A stretch of 40,718 bases of DNA from Amycolatopsis marina (GTDB lineage Bacteria > Actinomycetota > Actinomycetes > Mycobacteriales > Pseudonocardiaceae): the NCBI RefSeq assembly GCF_900111885.1, contig NZ_FOKG01000033.1, positions 1-40,718 of the forward strand, given 5' to 3'. Below, in pieces: positions 22,676 to 31,036 of this stretch. The notes beneath the pieces were generated by a model. The model searched no databases. It saw only the letters and a program-made list of their open reading frames with translations, and was not told the DNA's origin. Position 1 is the first letter of the stretch; each line of letters begins with the position of its first letter. The position numbers and the translations under genes are program-made.

Positions 22676-22948
22676 ATTCCGCTGCCCGATACTGCACGTC
22701 GACTCCAGATGCTTCTCCGGTTCGACGAACTCGAAGCCGACCTGCTCGACCGCCGTATTCGCGCCGGGACCGAAGGTCGGGTCGGCGAGATCGAGGGCAT
22801 CGACGTGACCCTGACCTTCCTGCGAGCCAAGCGCGACGACACCCAACGTCGGCTCCCGACCCGCCGTCAACCTCGGGGACGCCAGCCCTCACACGAACCG
22901 CCGACCAGCAGGAGAAGCCAAGATGGCACGCCCAAGCGACGTTCTTGA
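22674..22948 (+). pseudogene. Second integrase-type C-terminal remnant, frameshifted
   Basis: From 22674 one frame reads AFRCPILHVDS, resembling the same RCP.L..D motif. After an apparent frameshift the next frame reads RRLQMLLRFDELEADLLDRR, then VGEIEGIDVTLTFLRAKRDD and an Arg-rich end. The second part matches the usual WLGEIEGI-type ending of a related integrase group. It meets the minus-strand remnant head to head at almost the same codon. No N-terminal part is present. Confidence 0.45.
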
Positions 22949-22962
22949 CCGTCGGAAGCTGC

Positions 22963-23481
22963 CTACCGTGAAGTCAGGCCTTCGGCTCGACAGTCGTGAT
23001 CCAGTAACGACAGACGGGACCGTGTTTTGGTGTTCCGGACCTCCTCGAAGACGCCACCGACACGCTCGATCGTCTTCGCCGAGGCGACGTTGTTGGCTGC
23101 GCAGACAACCAGCACTCGGTTCATGCCGCGAACCTGCGCTTCGTCAAGCATCCGGCCCAGGGCCCAGGAGGCGAGCCCGCGCCGTCGCGCGGACGGCCGG
23201 ATGCCGAAGCCGATGTGGCCTGCCCACCGCACGTAGTCATTGAACTCGTGGCGCAGCGCGATCCCGCCAAGCACCTGGTCGTCCTCGACAATCCACCGGC
23301 ACGTGGCCTGCTCCGACTCATCGGCCAGCCGTGCAATCCACGCCGCGAACCCGGTCGGCGAGTCAACTTCATCCGTGGGTGCCAGCCCGAAGCCGTCCTC
23401 GTGGAGGCCAGGTCCCCACTCGGCATGCGCATCGAGCCAAGCGTTGTGCAGCCGCGTGGTGGGGGTGATCAGGTCGAGCAT
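22963..23481 (-). CDS. GNAT acetyltransferase with a probable 3' frameshift (172 aa as read)
   Basis: The start at ATG 23481 (MLDLITPTTRLHNAW) has a modest upstream AAGG. GCN5-type fold: acyl-CoA binding region GFGIRPSARRRGLASWALGR at about 93-112 (the R.xxG.A motif), then MNRVLVVCAANNVASAKTIE. After EVRNTK the frame reads TRSRLSLLDHD, unlike the family. Removing one base from the four-A run (T4 at 23025-23028 on the plus strand) restores HGPVCRYWITTVEPKA and a stop at 22976-22974, the normal family ending. So this is either a real frameshift or a sequencing error. The catalytic core is intact, and only the last strand would change. Confidence 0.85.
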   Translation of the reverse strand: MLDLITPTTRLHNAWLDAHAEWGPGLHEDGFGLAPTDEVDSPTGFAAWIARLADESEQATCRWIVEDDQVLGGIALRHEFNDYVRWAGHIGFGIRPSARRRGLASWALGRMLDEAQVRGMNRVLVVCAANNVASAKTIERVGGVFEEVRNTKTRSRLSLLDHDCRAEGLTSR

Positions 23482-24304
23482 GTCCCGACCTTAGCGACCC
23501 CATTCGCACACGAGCTTGGCAGCAAAAAGTCCGCCGTCCTCGACGTTCCCACTCCGCGATAAGCACTGGCCAGCAAGAAAAGCTGAAAAGCACCCCCGAA
23601 CGTCCAACCGTCGAAACGTGCAGACAAGAACGAGGAATCGGAAGAGGACCATCCAGCCGGCGCCGGGCTTTCCCTCACCGGTTTCGTGCAGCTCTGGTGG
23701 AGATCGTCGAGACCAGAAAGTGCCGTCACGGGCCGCCTCACTCCCGACTTGTCACGTCAGTCCATTGTGGGTGGCCAGTAGGGCCACACGGCAGGTGCTA
23801 CCTCACTTGGGGAAACTCCCTACCTCCAGCTTGGTAGTTTTTGGTGGCACCGAGAGTGTTTCTACTTACCGCCGTTCACTCGTATGGGTCTAGTTCGTCT
23901 GGGTTGCTTGCGGTGCCCGCGAGGCACGGGATACGAACCTCGTAGTGCCGTTTCGCCAGTTCAGGGGAGGGACGTCCCGATCTGTATCGGGTGGCGACCA
24001 CGGCCGCAAGGGGAGGAGTCGTGATGACGAAACGCTGTCTGCCGATACGAGCGGTAGGCCGTTCGGGGTGCCCTTGGTTCAGTCGTCTCGGTCGAAGTCG
24101 TCCTCGCCTGCGAGTCGTCGCTCGATCGCTGGCCAGTGATACGCCGCAACAGTGGACGCGGTGACCCTTCGCCTTTTGCTTCTCGAACTTCAGGTCCCCG
24201 CCTAACCAGTTCGTCGCGTCGAACCGTGCTTGGTGCTGTTGTTGCACGTGATTTCACGTGATTTCACGTGATTTCACGTGATCACTTGATTGTTGGGGAG
24301 AACT
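23482..24304. other. About 820 bases upstream of the NB-ARC regulator, no supported gene
   Basis: Open frames here have poor composition and no ribosome sites. A minus-strand stretch near 23876-23975 reads ELAKRHYEVRIPCLAGTAS, then NPDELDPYE, which is protein-like but has no clear gene around it. The direct repeat CTACCTC occurs at 23798-23804 and 23820-23826 (22 bases apart). A short CTACC/GGTAG hairpin with T5 follows at 23820-23842. The CACGTGATTT tandem repeat lies at the right end. Confidence 0.4.
24245..24284 (+). repeat. Tandem 10-bp repeat CACGTGATTT upstream of the NB-ARC regulator
   Basis: Three exact copies of CACGTGATTT (24245-24254, 24255-24264, 24265-24274) are followed by CACGTGATCA. 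Each unit centres on the palindrome TCACGTGA, spaced ten bases apart, about one DNA turn. It ends 20 bases before the start codon at 24305. An operator array or a slippage-prone promoter spacer are the likely roles. Confidence 0.85.
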
Positions 24305-26566
24305 ATGGCCGGGATAACCCGATTCGGGATGGAAGTGCAGCGTTGGCGGCGTCAGCGGGGTATGTCGCTCGCTGTGTTATCCGAGAAGACGAGCTTCAGT
24401 GAAAGCTATCTGTCGAAGGTGCTGCATGGGCATCGGCCGTTGCCGCTGTCCTTGGCGGCCGAGATCGACGCTGTTCTCGGGGCGAAGGGTGCGTTGCTGC
24501 GGGTGGCGGAGCGGGAGGAAGGTCTGACGCGGTGGGACGCGATGCGCCCGTCGCAGCTCCCGCCGGCGCTGGCTGGCTTCGTCGGGCGAACGGAGTACCT
24601 GCGCACGCTCGATGCGTCGCTGCGTGTCGCTACCGCGCCGGGGGCGGCGACGACGGTCATTGAGGGGGCGTCGGGCATTGGGAAGACCGCGCTCGCGTTG
24701 CACTGGGCCGCGTCGCTCGTCGAGCGGTTCCCCGCGGGGTGTCTCTATGCCGATCTGCAGGGGTTCGATGTCGGACAGCCTCGTCAGCCGGACGCGGTGC
24801 TGGACGAGTTCTTGGGGGCTCTGGGGGTTGCGCGGGCTGCGGAGGACAGCCTGTCGCAACGGACAGCGCGCCTCCGGTCGGTGTTGGCGTCGAGGCCGAT
24901 GCTGGTCGTGCTGGACAACGCCGCCTCCTATGAACAAGTCCGTCCCTTGCTGCCCGGGGCCGGCAGCGTTGTGATCATTACCAGTCGGGTTCATCTGTCG
25001 GGCCTGGCGTTGCATGCCGGTGCTACCCATGTGCGGTTGAGTCCCTTGCGGTTGCAGGAGGGGGTGCAGCTTCTCGGAGAGCTTGCCGGCCGTGCCCGTG
25101 TCGCCGCGGAAACAGCCAGTGCGGAACTCATCGTGCGCCACTGCGGGGGTCTGCCTCTGGCTGTGCGTATCGCGGGAGAGCACCTGGCGACACAGCCGCA
25201 TCTCACCCTGCGGGAGATGGCACACCAGCTCGGGCCACAGAGCAGCCGACTGGACTTTCTTGCTTCCGCGGACGAGACGACGAACGTCCGTGGTGTGATC
25301 GACCTGTCCTACCGGGCGTTGAAACCAGCGGAAGCGGCGATGTTCCGGCTCCTCGGGCTACATGCGCAGACGCCGATCAGCGTGGGTGCGGCGGCGGCAC
25401 TGGCGGGAACCGACATCGCGTGTGGAACTCAGTCGTTGTCGGCCTTAGCCAACAGTCATCTGGTGGAGTCATCGGCGGGGCAGCGTGTGAAGATGCACCA
25501 CCTCGTCCAGCTGTATGCCACAGAACGGGCGCAGGCGGAAGAGACTCCGGCACAACGCGACGGCGCAGTCGACCGTCTCCTGCGGTGGTACTGCGCCTCG
25601 GCCGCCAACGCCACCAACGTGCTCGCGCCGGACTGGGCTGGACGCGCAATCGCTGTGGACACGGCCGGAATCAGCGCTCAGCAGTTCACGTTCGACGATC
25701 ACGCCGGGGCGATAGCCTGGTGTGAAACCGAGCTGGACGCCATCACGAGCGTGACGCACCTGGCCGCGACTCGGGGCATTAGCTCCGCGTGGATACTGCC
25801 CAGCACGCTGCAGCCCTTCTTCTATCTCACCAAGAAATGGAGCGCATGGATCGACAGCGCCAGCCAAGCGCTGCACTGCGCGAAGGCAGCAGCCGATGAC
25901 CTCGGAATAGCGCGCTGTCAACAAAACCTCGCCGCTGTCCTCAGTGAACTGGGCAAGACCGACGACGCGCTGACGCTCTTGCAGGACGCGACTCGGCGTC
26001 ACCACAATCGGGGCGATGACGAGGGACAGGGGTGGACCGCCGTCACCCTCGGGTTGACCTACACCCGCATCGATCGTCCTGACGATGCCATCGCGACGTT
26101 CACCGAGGCGGCGAAGTTGTTCGAGCGCGGTGGGCTCGAGCTCAGCGTCGCGGTCGTCCACGCGATGCTCGGAACCGTGTACGGGCGGGTTGACCGTCTC
26201 GACGACGGCATCGACTGTCTACACGAGGCGATTCGCATAGCCCAGCGGCACGACTCTCCCCTAGCGGAGAGCCTGACTCGTCATCATCTGGGTGCCCTGT
26301 ACCTGCACAGCGAGCAACCGCAACGCGCACTACCTCAGCTCGACCGGGCCCTGGCCATTCGACGCATCCAGGGTGAACGCTGGGGTTACGCCGACACACT
26401 CGTGGTACGTGCCGAGACGTTGAAAGCCATGGGCGAGCACGAGTTGAGCGTGGAATGTCTCCGGGAAGCCATTGCCGTGTTCGATGATCTGAAAGACCCG
26501 CGCGGCCTGGAGCTGCACGCCACACTCGCCACCACCACCCCCAGCTTCCTCGACACGGAGCCGTGA
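24305..26566 (+). CDS. XRE-NB-ARC-TPR regulator (753 aa)
   Basis: ATG 24305 with GGGGAGA just upstream. Residues about 8-65 are an XRE helix-turn-helix (EVQRWRRQRGMSLAVLSEKT, then SESYLSKVLHGHRPLPL). A STAND NTPase follows: FVGRTEYLR, Walker A IEGASGIGKTALAL at about 119-132, Walker B MLVVLDNAAS at about 200, and GGLPLAVRIAGEHL typical of NB-ARC. From about 500 to the end there are tetratricopeptide repeats (DLGIARCQQNLAAVLSELGK, WTAVTLGLTYTRIDRPDDAI, LTRHHLGALYLHSEQPQRAL). Such AfsR-like proteins without the SARP domain act as signal-responsive regulators, and some STAND proteins defend against phage. It is convergent with the ABC operon. The repeat array directly upstream suggests self-regulation. 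Confidence 0.9.
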   Translation: MAGITRFGMEVQRWRRQRGMSLAVLSEKTSFSESYLSKVLHGHRPLPLSLAAEIDAVLGAKGALLRVAEREEGLTRWDAMRPSQLPPALAGFVGRTEYLRTLDASLRVATAPGAATTVIEGASGIGKTALALHWAASLVERFPAGCLYADLQGFDVGQPRQPDAVLDEFLGALGVARAAEDSLSQRTARLRSVLASRPMLVVLDNAASYEQVRPLLPGAGSVVIITSRVHLSGLALHAGATHVRLSPLRLQEGVQLLGELAGRARVAAETASAELIVRHCGGLPLAVRIAGEHLATQPHLTLREMAHQLGPQSSRLDFLASADETTNVRGVIDLSYRALKPAEAAMFRLLGLHAQTPISVGAAAALAGTDIACGTQSLSALANSHLVESSAGQRVKMHHLVQLYATERAQAEETPAQRDGAVDRLLRWYCASAANATNVLAPDWAGRAIAVDTAGISAQQFTFDDHAGAIAWCETELDAITSVTHLAATRGISSAWILPSTLQPFFYLTKKWSAWIDSASQALHCAKAAADDLGIARCQQNLAAVLSELGKTDDALTLLQDATRRHHNRGDDEGQGWTAVTLGLTYTRIDRPDDAIATFTEAAKLFERGGLELSVAVVHAMLGTVYGRVDRLDDGIDCLHEAIRIAQRHDSPLAESLTRHHLGALYLHSEQPQRALPQLDRALAIRRIQGERWGYADTLVVRAETLKAMGEHELSVECLREAIAVFDDLKDPRGLELHATLATTTPSFLDTEP

Positions 26567-26595
26567 ACAACGCGACGACCCGCGAGCCGGTGTCG

Positions 26596-27207
26596 CTATG
26601 CGTTGCGGCTGAGTCCCTGGGCCCAGCGGGTCGTGCCGTGGCTGTAGGCGTGGACGCCCACGGCAGCGAGCACGCTGATGGTGGCGAGTGACCAGTTGGC
26701 GTTCACCCCGGGATAGCTGGCGAGGACACCGGGATCGTGTCCGCTCGCCGTGAGCACCACATTCGCCAGATAAGCCGTCGCTATCACGGCGGCGGCCAGC
26801 GCGGGTGAGAGCAGCGCAGACAGGGTGAACGTGGTCCCGCTCAGGATGATCACGTTGGGCAGGAGCCACACCCAGGCCACCCCCTCGGGCAGGCGCGTGA
26901 CGCCGGCGAGCAGGGGGGCCAGCGTCAGCAGGATGGCGATGGCGGGTACGGCAGCGGCGGCCAGTCTGGTCCGCAGGCCCCCGAAGCGCTCCCAGTGCCA
27001 GAAGCGCGGGCGGGCCAGGGCTGCCAGCACGACCGTGGTGACGAGGCAGATCAGCTCGACCGTCGGTACTTTGTGTGGCGGTGTCAGCGGATCGAGGTCG
27101 ATGTTGATCGCGCTCACCCCGAACGCCCAGGCGAGAGCGCTCGTCGCGGCGGCGGTGGCCGCCATGTATCCGATGCGGTGGGCACGCAGCAGGTGCGTGA
27201 CGATCAC
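26596..27207 (-). CDS. Integral membrane protein of the ABC operon (203 aa)
   Basis: GTG 27207-27205 overlaps the stop of the upstream permease (GTGA). About five to six hydrophobic helices can be seen (IGYMAATAAATSALAWAFGV, TVELICLVTTVVLAAL, AVPAIAILLTLAPLLAG, LPNVIILSGTTFTLSALLSP, ALAAAVIATAYLANVVL, LATISVLAAVGVHAYS). No catalytic motif is present. It is the last gene of the ATPase-permease set and is probably the second membrane subunit of the exporter. No named family is recognised. Confidence 0.75.
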   Translation of the reverse strand: MIVTHLLRAHRIGYMAATAAATSALAWAFGVSAINIDLDPLTPPHKVPTVELICLVTTVVLAALARPRFWHWERFGGLRTRLAAAAVPAIAILLTLAPLLAGVTRLPEGVAWVWLLPNVIILSGTTFTLSALLSPALAAAVIATAYLANVVLTASGHDPGVLASYPGVNANWSLATISVLAAVGVHAYSHGTTRWAQGLSRNA

Positions 27208-28490
27208 GGGAGCTGGGCCGTGGTCAGCTGACAGGCATGGATCGTTTCTCGGTGATGGCGCATCCAGTCCCGCAGCTGCGTCACGGTGATCTCGTCGAAT
27301 CGGCCGCTGGGCTCACCGGGGGTAAGGCCGTATCCTGCGTCACGCACCAGCCGGTCGCCGAGTTCGGCGGCGAGGGAGAACTGCTCGGACACTTCGCCCG
27401 TGTCCCCGATATCGCAGTTGTCGAGGCCGCTGAGGGAGTACGCGACCGCCGAGGCGGCGTAGTAGGCGGAGTCGTTGATTGGGAAGGTCGGTATCCATCC
27501 CGTCGTCGCCTCCGGCCGACGCGGGTCCTCGGTTGGGGTGGCCAGAGCGGTGTCCCGGAGTCTGCGCAGCTCCCACGTCTCGTCGCCGGTGACCTGACGG
27601 ATGCGGGTGACCGCGTTCGCGATCTCGGGAAGCTGCGAGCGGTGTCCGGCGTGGACACACACCTCGATCCCCGACACGTCGCGGCAGAGGCGGGGATGAG
27701 CCGGTTCGGCGGTCACCAATCTCGGAGTGGTGGCGAGGGGAATCGCCACGGCGAGTGCCGTGAGGGCCGCCGCCGCGGTGGTCGTCGGTGACGGCACCTT
27801 CCACCGGTGCTGCCGTGCCAACGCCCGCGCGGCAACCGCGGCGGCGACCACGGTGATCAGGGTGAAGAGCCCGAGGCGGTACCACGTCAGCGGAACCGAT
27901 TCGGTTTCCCCGAGCGCAGCCGGAACATGGGTCACGGGAGTGACGGCCGACAGTGCGGCCTCGATGTGCGGGGATTGCATGAGGACGAAGGTGACGACCA
28001 GGGTGATCGGGGCCAGCCACGCGGTGCCGGCGAGAACGCCGATCAGATACCCGACAGTGATCGCCGCGATCAGCCCCGCCACACCGGTGAGCATGATCAA
28101 CACGTGGGGTCCGCCGAAGTCCGCACTGGCGACGGTGACGGCCACGAGGGGCAGCAGCCCCAGCAGGTAGCTGATCGTGAACGCGATGGTCAGCGTGCGC
28201 AGATGCCGGAGCACGATCGGCATTCCCGCACGGGGAGCCCAGGGCTGGCTGGCGATTCTGTCCGGGGCGGCATGCCGCCCTGCGTAGTACGTTCCGGCTG
28301 CGGCGGCGATGGGCGCGGCGAGGAGCAGCTGCTCGTGGAACTGCTGGGACGTCTGGATCCACTCCTGCCACGGCCACGCAAGACGAGGCCAGGTTTGGGC
28401 CAACACGACCGCGATGATCACCAGGCTGGGTTGCAGGACCGCGAGACGACCCAACGGCCAGCCGCTCACCGACCGCAGCAGCGTCCTCAT
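27204..28490 (-). CDS. ABC transporter membrane subunit with extracytoplasmic domain (428 aa)
   Basis: ATG 28490 overlaps the ATPase stop (ATGA). The N-terminal 270 residues hold about six membrane helices (SLVIIAVVLAQTW, LLLAAPIAAAAGTYYA, AFTISYLLGLLPLVAVTV, LTGVAGLIAAITVGYLIGVL, WLAPITLVVTFVLM, LFTLITVVAAAVAARAL, and one near ALTALAVAIPLA). The last 150 residues are soluble and outside if the topology is simple. They include Cys pairs (HPRLCRDVSGIEVCVHAGH, LDNCDIGD, IHACQL). It looks like the permease of an actinobacterial exporter. The substrate is unknown. The external Cys-containing domain could interact with the secreted Cys-containing protein at the operon start. Confidence 0.8.
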   Translation of the reverse strand: MRTLLRSVSGWPLGRLAVLQPSLVIIAVVLAQTWPRLAWPWQEWIQTSQQFHEQLLLAAPIAAAAGTYYAGRHAAPDRIASQPWAPRAGMPIVLRHLRTLTIAFTISYLLGLLPLVAVTVASADFGGPHVLIMLTGVAGLIAAITVGYLIGVLAGTAWLAPITLVVTFVLMQSPHIEAALSAVTPVTHVPAALGETESVPLTWYRLGLFTLITVVAAAVAARALARQHRWKVPSPTTTAAAALTALAVAIPLATTPRLVTAEPAHPRLCRDVSGIEVCVHAGHRSQLPEIANAVTRIRQVTGDETWELRRLRDTALATPTEDPRRPEATTGWIPTFPINDSAYYAASAVAYSLSGLDNCDIGDTGEVSEQFSLAAELGDRLVRDAGYGLTPGEPSGRFDEITVTQLRDWMRHHRETIHACQLTTAQLP

Positions 28491-29245
28491 GTCTCCCCCA
28501 GCTTCGCGATCAGCGCGTCGTAGGCACGCTCAAACCGGGACCCCGGCGCGGCCTCGAGCTCGGCGGCGCCATCAATGAGGCCACTGAGTTCGGCCACCGT
28601 GCCGTCGAACACCACAGCGCCGCCAGCCAGCACACCCACGCGGTCACACAGATGCTCGATGTCTTCCAACAAGTGACTGGCAAGCAGCACAGTGCGCCGC
28701 TGTCCGATCACCTTGACGCGCTCCCGCAGCCGGAGACGTTGCCCGGGGTCCAACCCCACGGTCGGTTCGTCCAGGACCACCACGGCGGGATCATGGGCCA
28801 GCGCCGCCGCCAGGCCCAGACGCTGTCGCTGACCACCGGACAACGCACGAACAGGATCGGCGCGCCGATCGATCAGTCCGACTTCCTCCAACGCCCGCAC
28901 AGCCGCCTGCGGACAGTCCCGTTCCGCCACCCCATGAACCCAGGCGGAATAGGTCACGGTGTCGCCGACCCGCATCTCCGGGGCAAGGGAGAATCGCTGG
29001 GGCACGAACCCGAGCAGCCGCCGCGCCTGCCGCCGCCCCGCCCCAGTCGACAGATCGTGGTCCCCGACATGCACCCGGCCAGAATCCGCTCTCAATAACG
29101 TCACCACCAGCGACAGCAACGTCGTCTTACCGGCACCGTTCGAACCGAGCAACCCCGTCACGCCGCCGCCGAAGCCCCACGTGACATCACGCAAAGCGCG
29201 CCGACCTCGGTAAGCAAAGGACACCTCGTCAAAACGAACCCGCAC
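28487..29245 (-). CDS. ABC transporter ATP-binding subunit (252 aa)
   Basis: GTG 29245-29243 is preceded by GAGGGGG. The frame open to 29281 is unlikely to be used. Full set of motifs: Walker A LGSNGAGKTTLL at about 33-44, Q-loop FVPQRFSL near 82, signature LSGGQRQRLGLA near 135, Walker B VVVLDEPTVGLDP near 157, and switch His in LLASHLLED near 185. Sequence style is the ABC-2/DrrA-like exporter group. It forms one transcript with the two overlapping membrane genes downstream and probably with the secreted protein 98 bases upstream. Confidence 0.93.
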   Translation of the reverse strand: MRVRFDEVSFAYRGRRALRDVTWGFGGGVTGLLGSNGAGKTTLLSLVVTLLRADSGRVHVGDHDLSTGAGRRQARRLLGFVPQRFSLAPEMRVGDTVTYSAWVHGVAERDCPQAAVRALEEVGLIDRRADPVRALSGGQRQRLGLAAALAHDPAVVVLDEPTVGLDPGQRLRLRERVKVIGQRRTVLLASHLLEDIEHLCDRVGVLAGGAVVFDGTVAELSGLIDGAAELEAAPGSRFERAYDALIAKLGET

Positions 29246-29343
29246 GAAACCCCCTCGTTCGCCGAACCTCGGTACACCCACTCACCCCCGCAGGGTGTGG
29301 CGACCACGACGGCGATCGCCACACCCCACGTCATACACCGTGA

Positions 29344-29751
29344 TCAGTGGCACAGCGATTTGTGACTACCCTCGGACACTCCACCGGTGGAACTTCTCGT
29401 TTCGATGTAATACGGACCCGGGATGCTGGTACACCCCGCACTGACCGTCAGATGCACGTTGCGGATCCCGTGACGACTCGCCGACGACAACCGCCGGTCC
29501 GGCCACCACGCAATCTCCTCGTACACACCCACGTTGACATCCGCGTGCGTGAAGCACCCGGACCTGCCACCACTGCCCGACAACACACGCCCGGTCTGCT
29601 TAATCGACCCCGCGTAAAGCCCGCACGCCTGTGTCTCGACCTCACCTGCCGAAGTGTCACCTCCCGCCCACGCGGGCGACGACACCACCATCCCCGCACT
29701 CAATGCCGCTCCCATGAGAACCAGGGGCGCGACCAACCTTCGAACATTCAC
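29344..29751 (-). CDS. Small secreted protein with four cysteines (135 aa)
   Basis: ATG 29751 with GGGGAGGG about 9 bases upstream. Signal peptide NVRRLVAPLVLMGAALSAGM with AxA cleavage at about SPAWA. The mature part of about 105 residues has four Cys, in VETQACGLYAG, GRSGCFTHAD, SAGCTSIPG and the last residues SHKSLCH, enough for two disulfides. An aromatic stretch VYEEIAWWPDRR lies in the middle. No family is recognised. The position at the head of an ABC exporter operon, and the externally exposed Cys of the permease, suggest a linked function such as a secreted effector, a sensor or a protector. This is inference. Confidence 0.75.
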   Translation of the reverse strand: MNVRRLVAPLVLMGAALSAGMVVSSPAWAGGDTSAGEVETQACGLYAGSIKQTGRVLSGSGGRSGCFTHADVNVGVYEEIAWWPDRRLSSASRHGIRNVHLTVSAGCTSIPGPYYIETRSSTGGVSEGSHKSLCH

Positions 29752-30513
29752 AAAAACCCTCCCCTATTCGATGTCCGACTCCGGAATTCGCTGAAAGACA
29801 CGACCACGGCAGATTGCTCCCAGTGATTCGTCGCCTCCCCCGGAACCGTGAGATCACGCTTGCACAGTCTCAAATGAACAGTCAAGACCCAAAACAGACT
29901 TCCCGAAAAGCGCAGAATCCCGGCAGTCATCCCGGCACAGGTTCGCTACACCTCAAACCCGCAGCTCGATGCAAGCTTTGGTAGGCGGGAACCATGGGAC
30001 ACTTGTGGATCGTGGCTGCACACAAAAACGCAGTCCGGCACAAAAGAGCACACAATCCGCACAGAGCAGTGATGCTACGTCGTACTTCCCGGGCGCGTTC
30101 AGAATGCATAGTAGGCATGTGTTCGCCGAGGTGTTCTCAATGCGCAATCGAATTGCATGAGTCCCGACACCGCTTGTTTCAGGGTTCGTGCACGATCGGC
30201 GATGCGCGAGCGGCACAGGACTGCGGACCCTGAAGAAGTCAACACGGTAAGTCCCGGGAGCAGTTTCCCACCATCGCCCTGCTTCAGTCAGCTCCAGGTG
30301 CGCCCACACCTCGGAGCCGGGGTGACGGGCACCCAGTACACCCCCAACTGACGGTGCCCGTCACACCCACTTCAGGAGCGCCCTCTTCTGCACTGGCGAA
30401 ACGCACTCACGTGTTCTGGTGCTCGACGACCGCGCCATCAGTCCGCAGCCACCAACCCGACGACCGGCCTATACCGGTACTCCTATAGGGCAGCAGCGAG
30501 CGAGACGAAGTCG
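29752..30513. other. About 760 bases without a supported gene
   Basis: Composition is more AT-rich than average and frames have no credible starts. It should hold the promoter of the secreted-protein/ABC operon near 29760-29900. A strong hairpin (30322-30364) is listed separately. Nothing else can be supported. Confidence 0.5.
30322..30364. terminator. Perfect 12-bp stem, 19-base loop
   Basis: GTGACGGGCACC at 30322-30333 pairs exactly with GGTGCCCGTCAC at 30353-30364. It lies 150 bases downstream of the minus-strand Imm1 gene, so it may end that transcript, although no U-run follows. Could also be an operator pair. Confidence 0.5.
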
Positions 30514-30933
30514 TTAACTTGCAACATCGCTCTCCACGACACTCGGTCGCTCCCCCGTCGCCAGGAACTCGTGCAGCCCTCGGCGCACGGTAGCCAGGGG
30601 AACTTCCACGCTCGCTGGCACTTCGCTGTGATTGCCCATGTAGATGCAGGAAACGACCGCGTTGGGGTCGCCATCCCCGATGGTCCAGCCACCTTCAGTA
30701 CGGGAGGTATACCCGATGAAGCCCTTCTCCTTGCCGAGGCCGACCTCTAGGGCAGGCGAGCGCTTCACCCCGCTGAGGACAACCTGGATCATGGGTGGCG
30801 CGTCGTGCTCGGCTGTCTCACCGAGGATGCGGTTGACCAGCTCGTCGAGTTCGGCAGCAGTGCTCACACGAATGACGACGTTGCCCTCGTCATCCTTCGT
30901 CGTCTGGTCGTACCAGATGGCGAGCGCTACCAC
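30514..30933 (-). CDS. Imm1-family immunity protein (139 aa)
   Basis: GTG 30933-30931 with GGAGG 7 bases upstream. The sequence matches the Imm1 pattern: ALAIWYDQTTKDDEGNVVIR, then STAAELDELVNRILGE, HDAPPMIQVVLSG, EVGLGKEKGFIGY, GGWTIGDGDPNAVVSCIYMG, and VPLATVRRGLHEFLATGERP. Imm1 proteins neutralise polymorphic toxins, in actinobacteria often of the SCP1.201/DddA-like deaminase group. No toxin gene is seen upstream. Only a small helical protein lies there. It may be an orphan immunity gene protecting against sibling toxins, or what is left after toxin loss. The sequence is intact and likely functional. Confidence 0.88.
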   Translation of the reverse strand: MVALAIWYDQTTKDDEGNVVIRVSTAAELDELVNRILGETAEHDAPPMIQVVLSGVKRSPALEVGLGKEKGFIGYTSRTEGGWTIGDGDPNAVVSCIYMGNHSEVPASVEVPLATVRRGLHEFLATGERPSVVESDVAS

Positions 30934-31036
30934 TGCTAGCCTCCTTCAAATGCCACCCTCTCAAGCAAGATCGCTCGAGAAGTATGGAAGCAGGGTTCTG
31001 CGCGAGGGCCAGCAAAAGCCAGCGCGAGCAATAACC

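Noticed and set aside
23820..23842. Rho-independent terminator (CTACC/GGTAG followed by T5)
   Set aside because: The stem is only five pairs and no gene ends just before it.
23876..24257. Minus-strand frames with a short protein-like end (HYEVRIPCLAG)
   Set aside because: No start, and the rest of each frame is not protein-like. Possibly a remnant but cannot be supported.
29953..30309. 118-codon minus-strand frame in the gap after the secreted-protein gene
   Set aside because: No ribosome site and no protein-like pattern.
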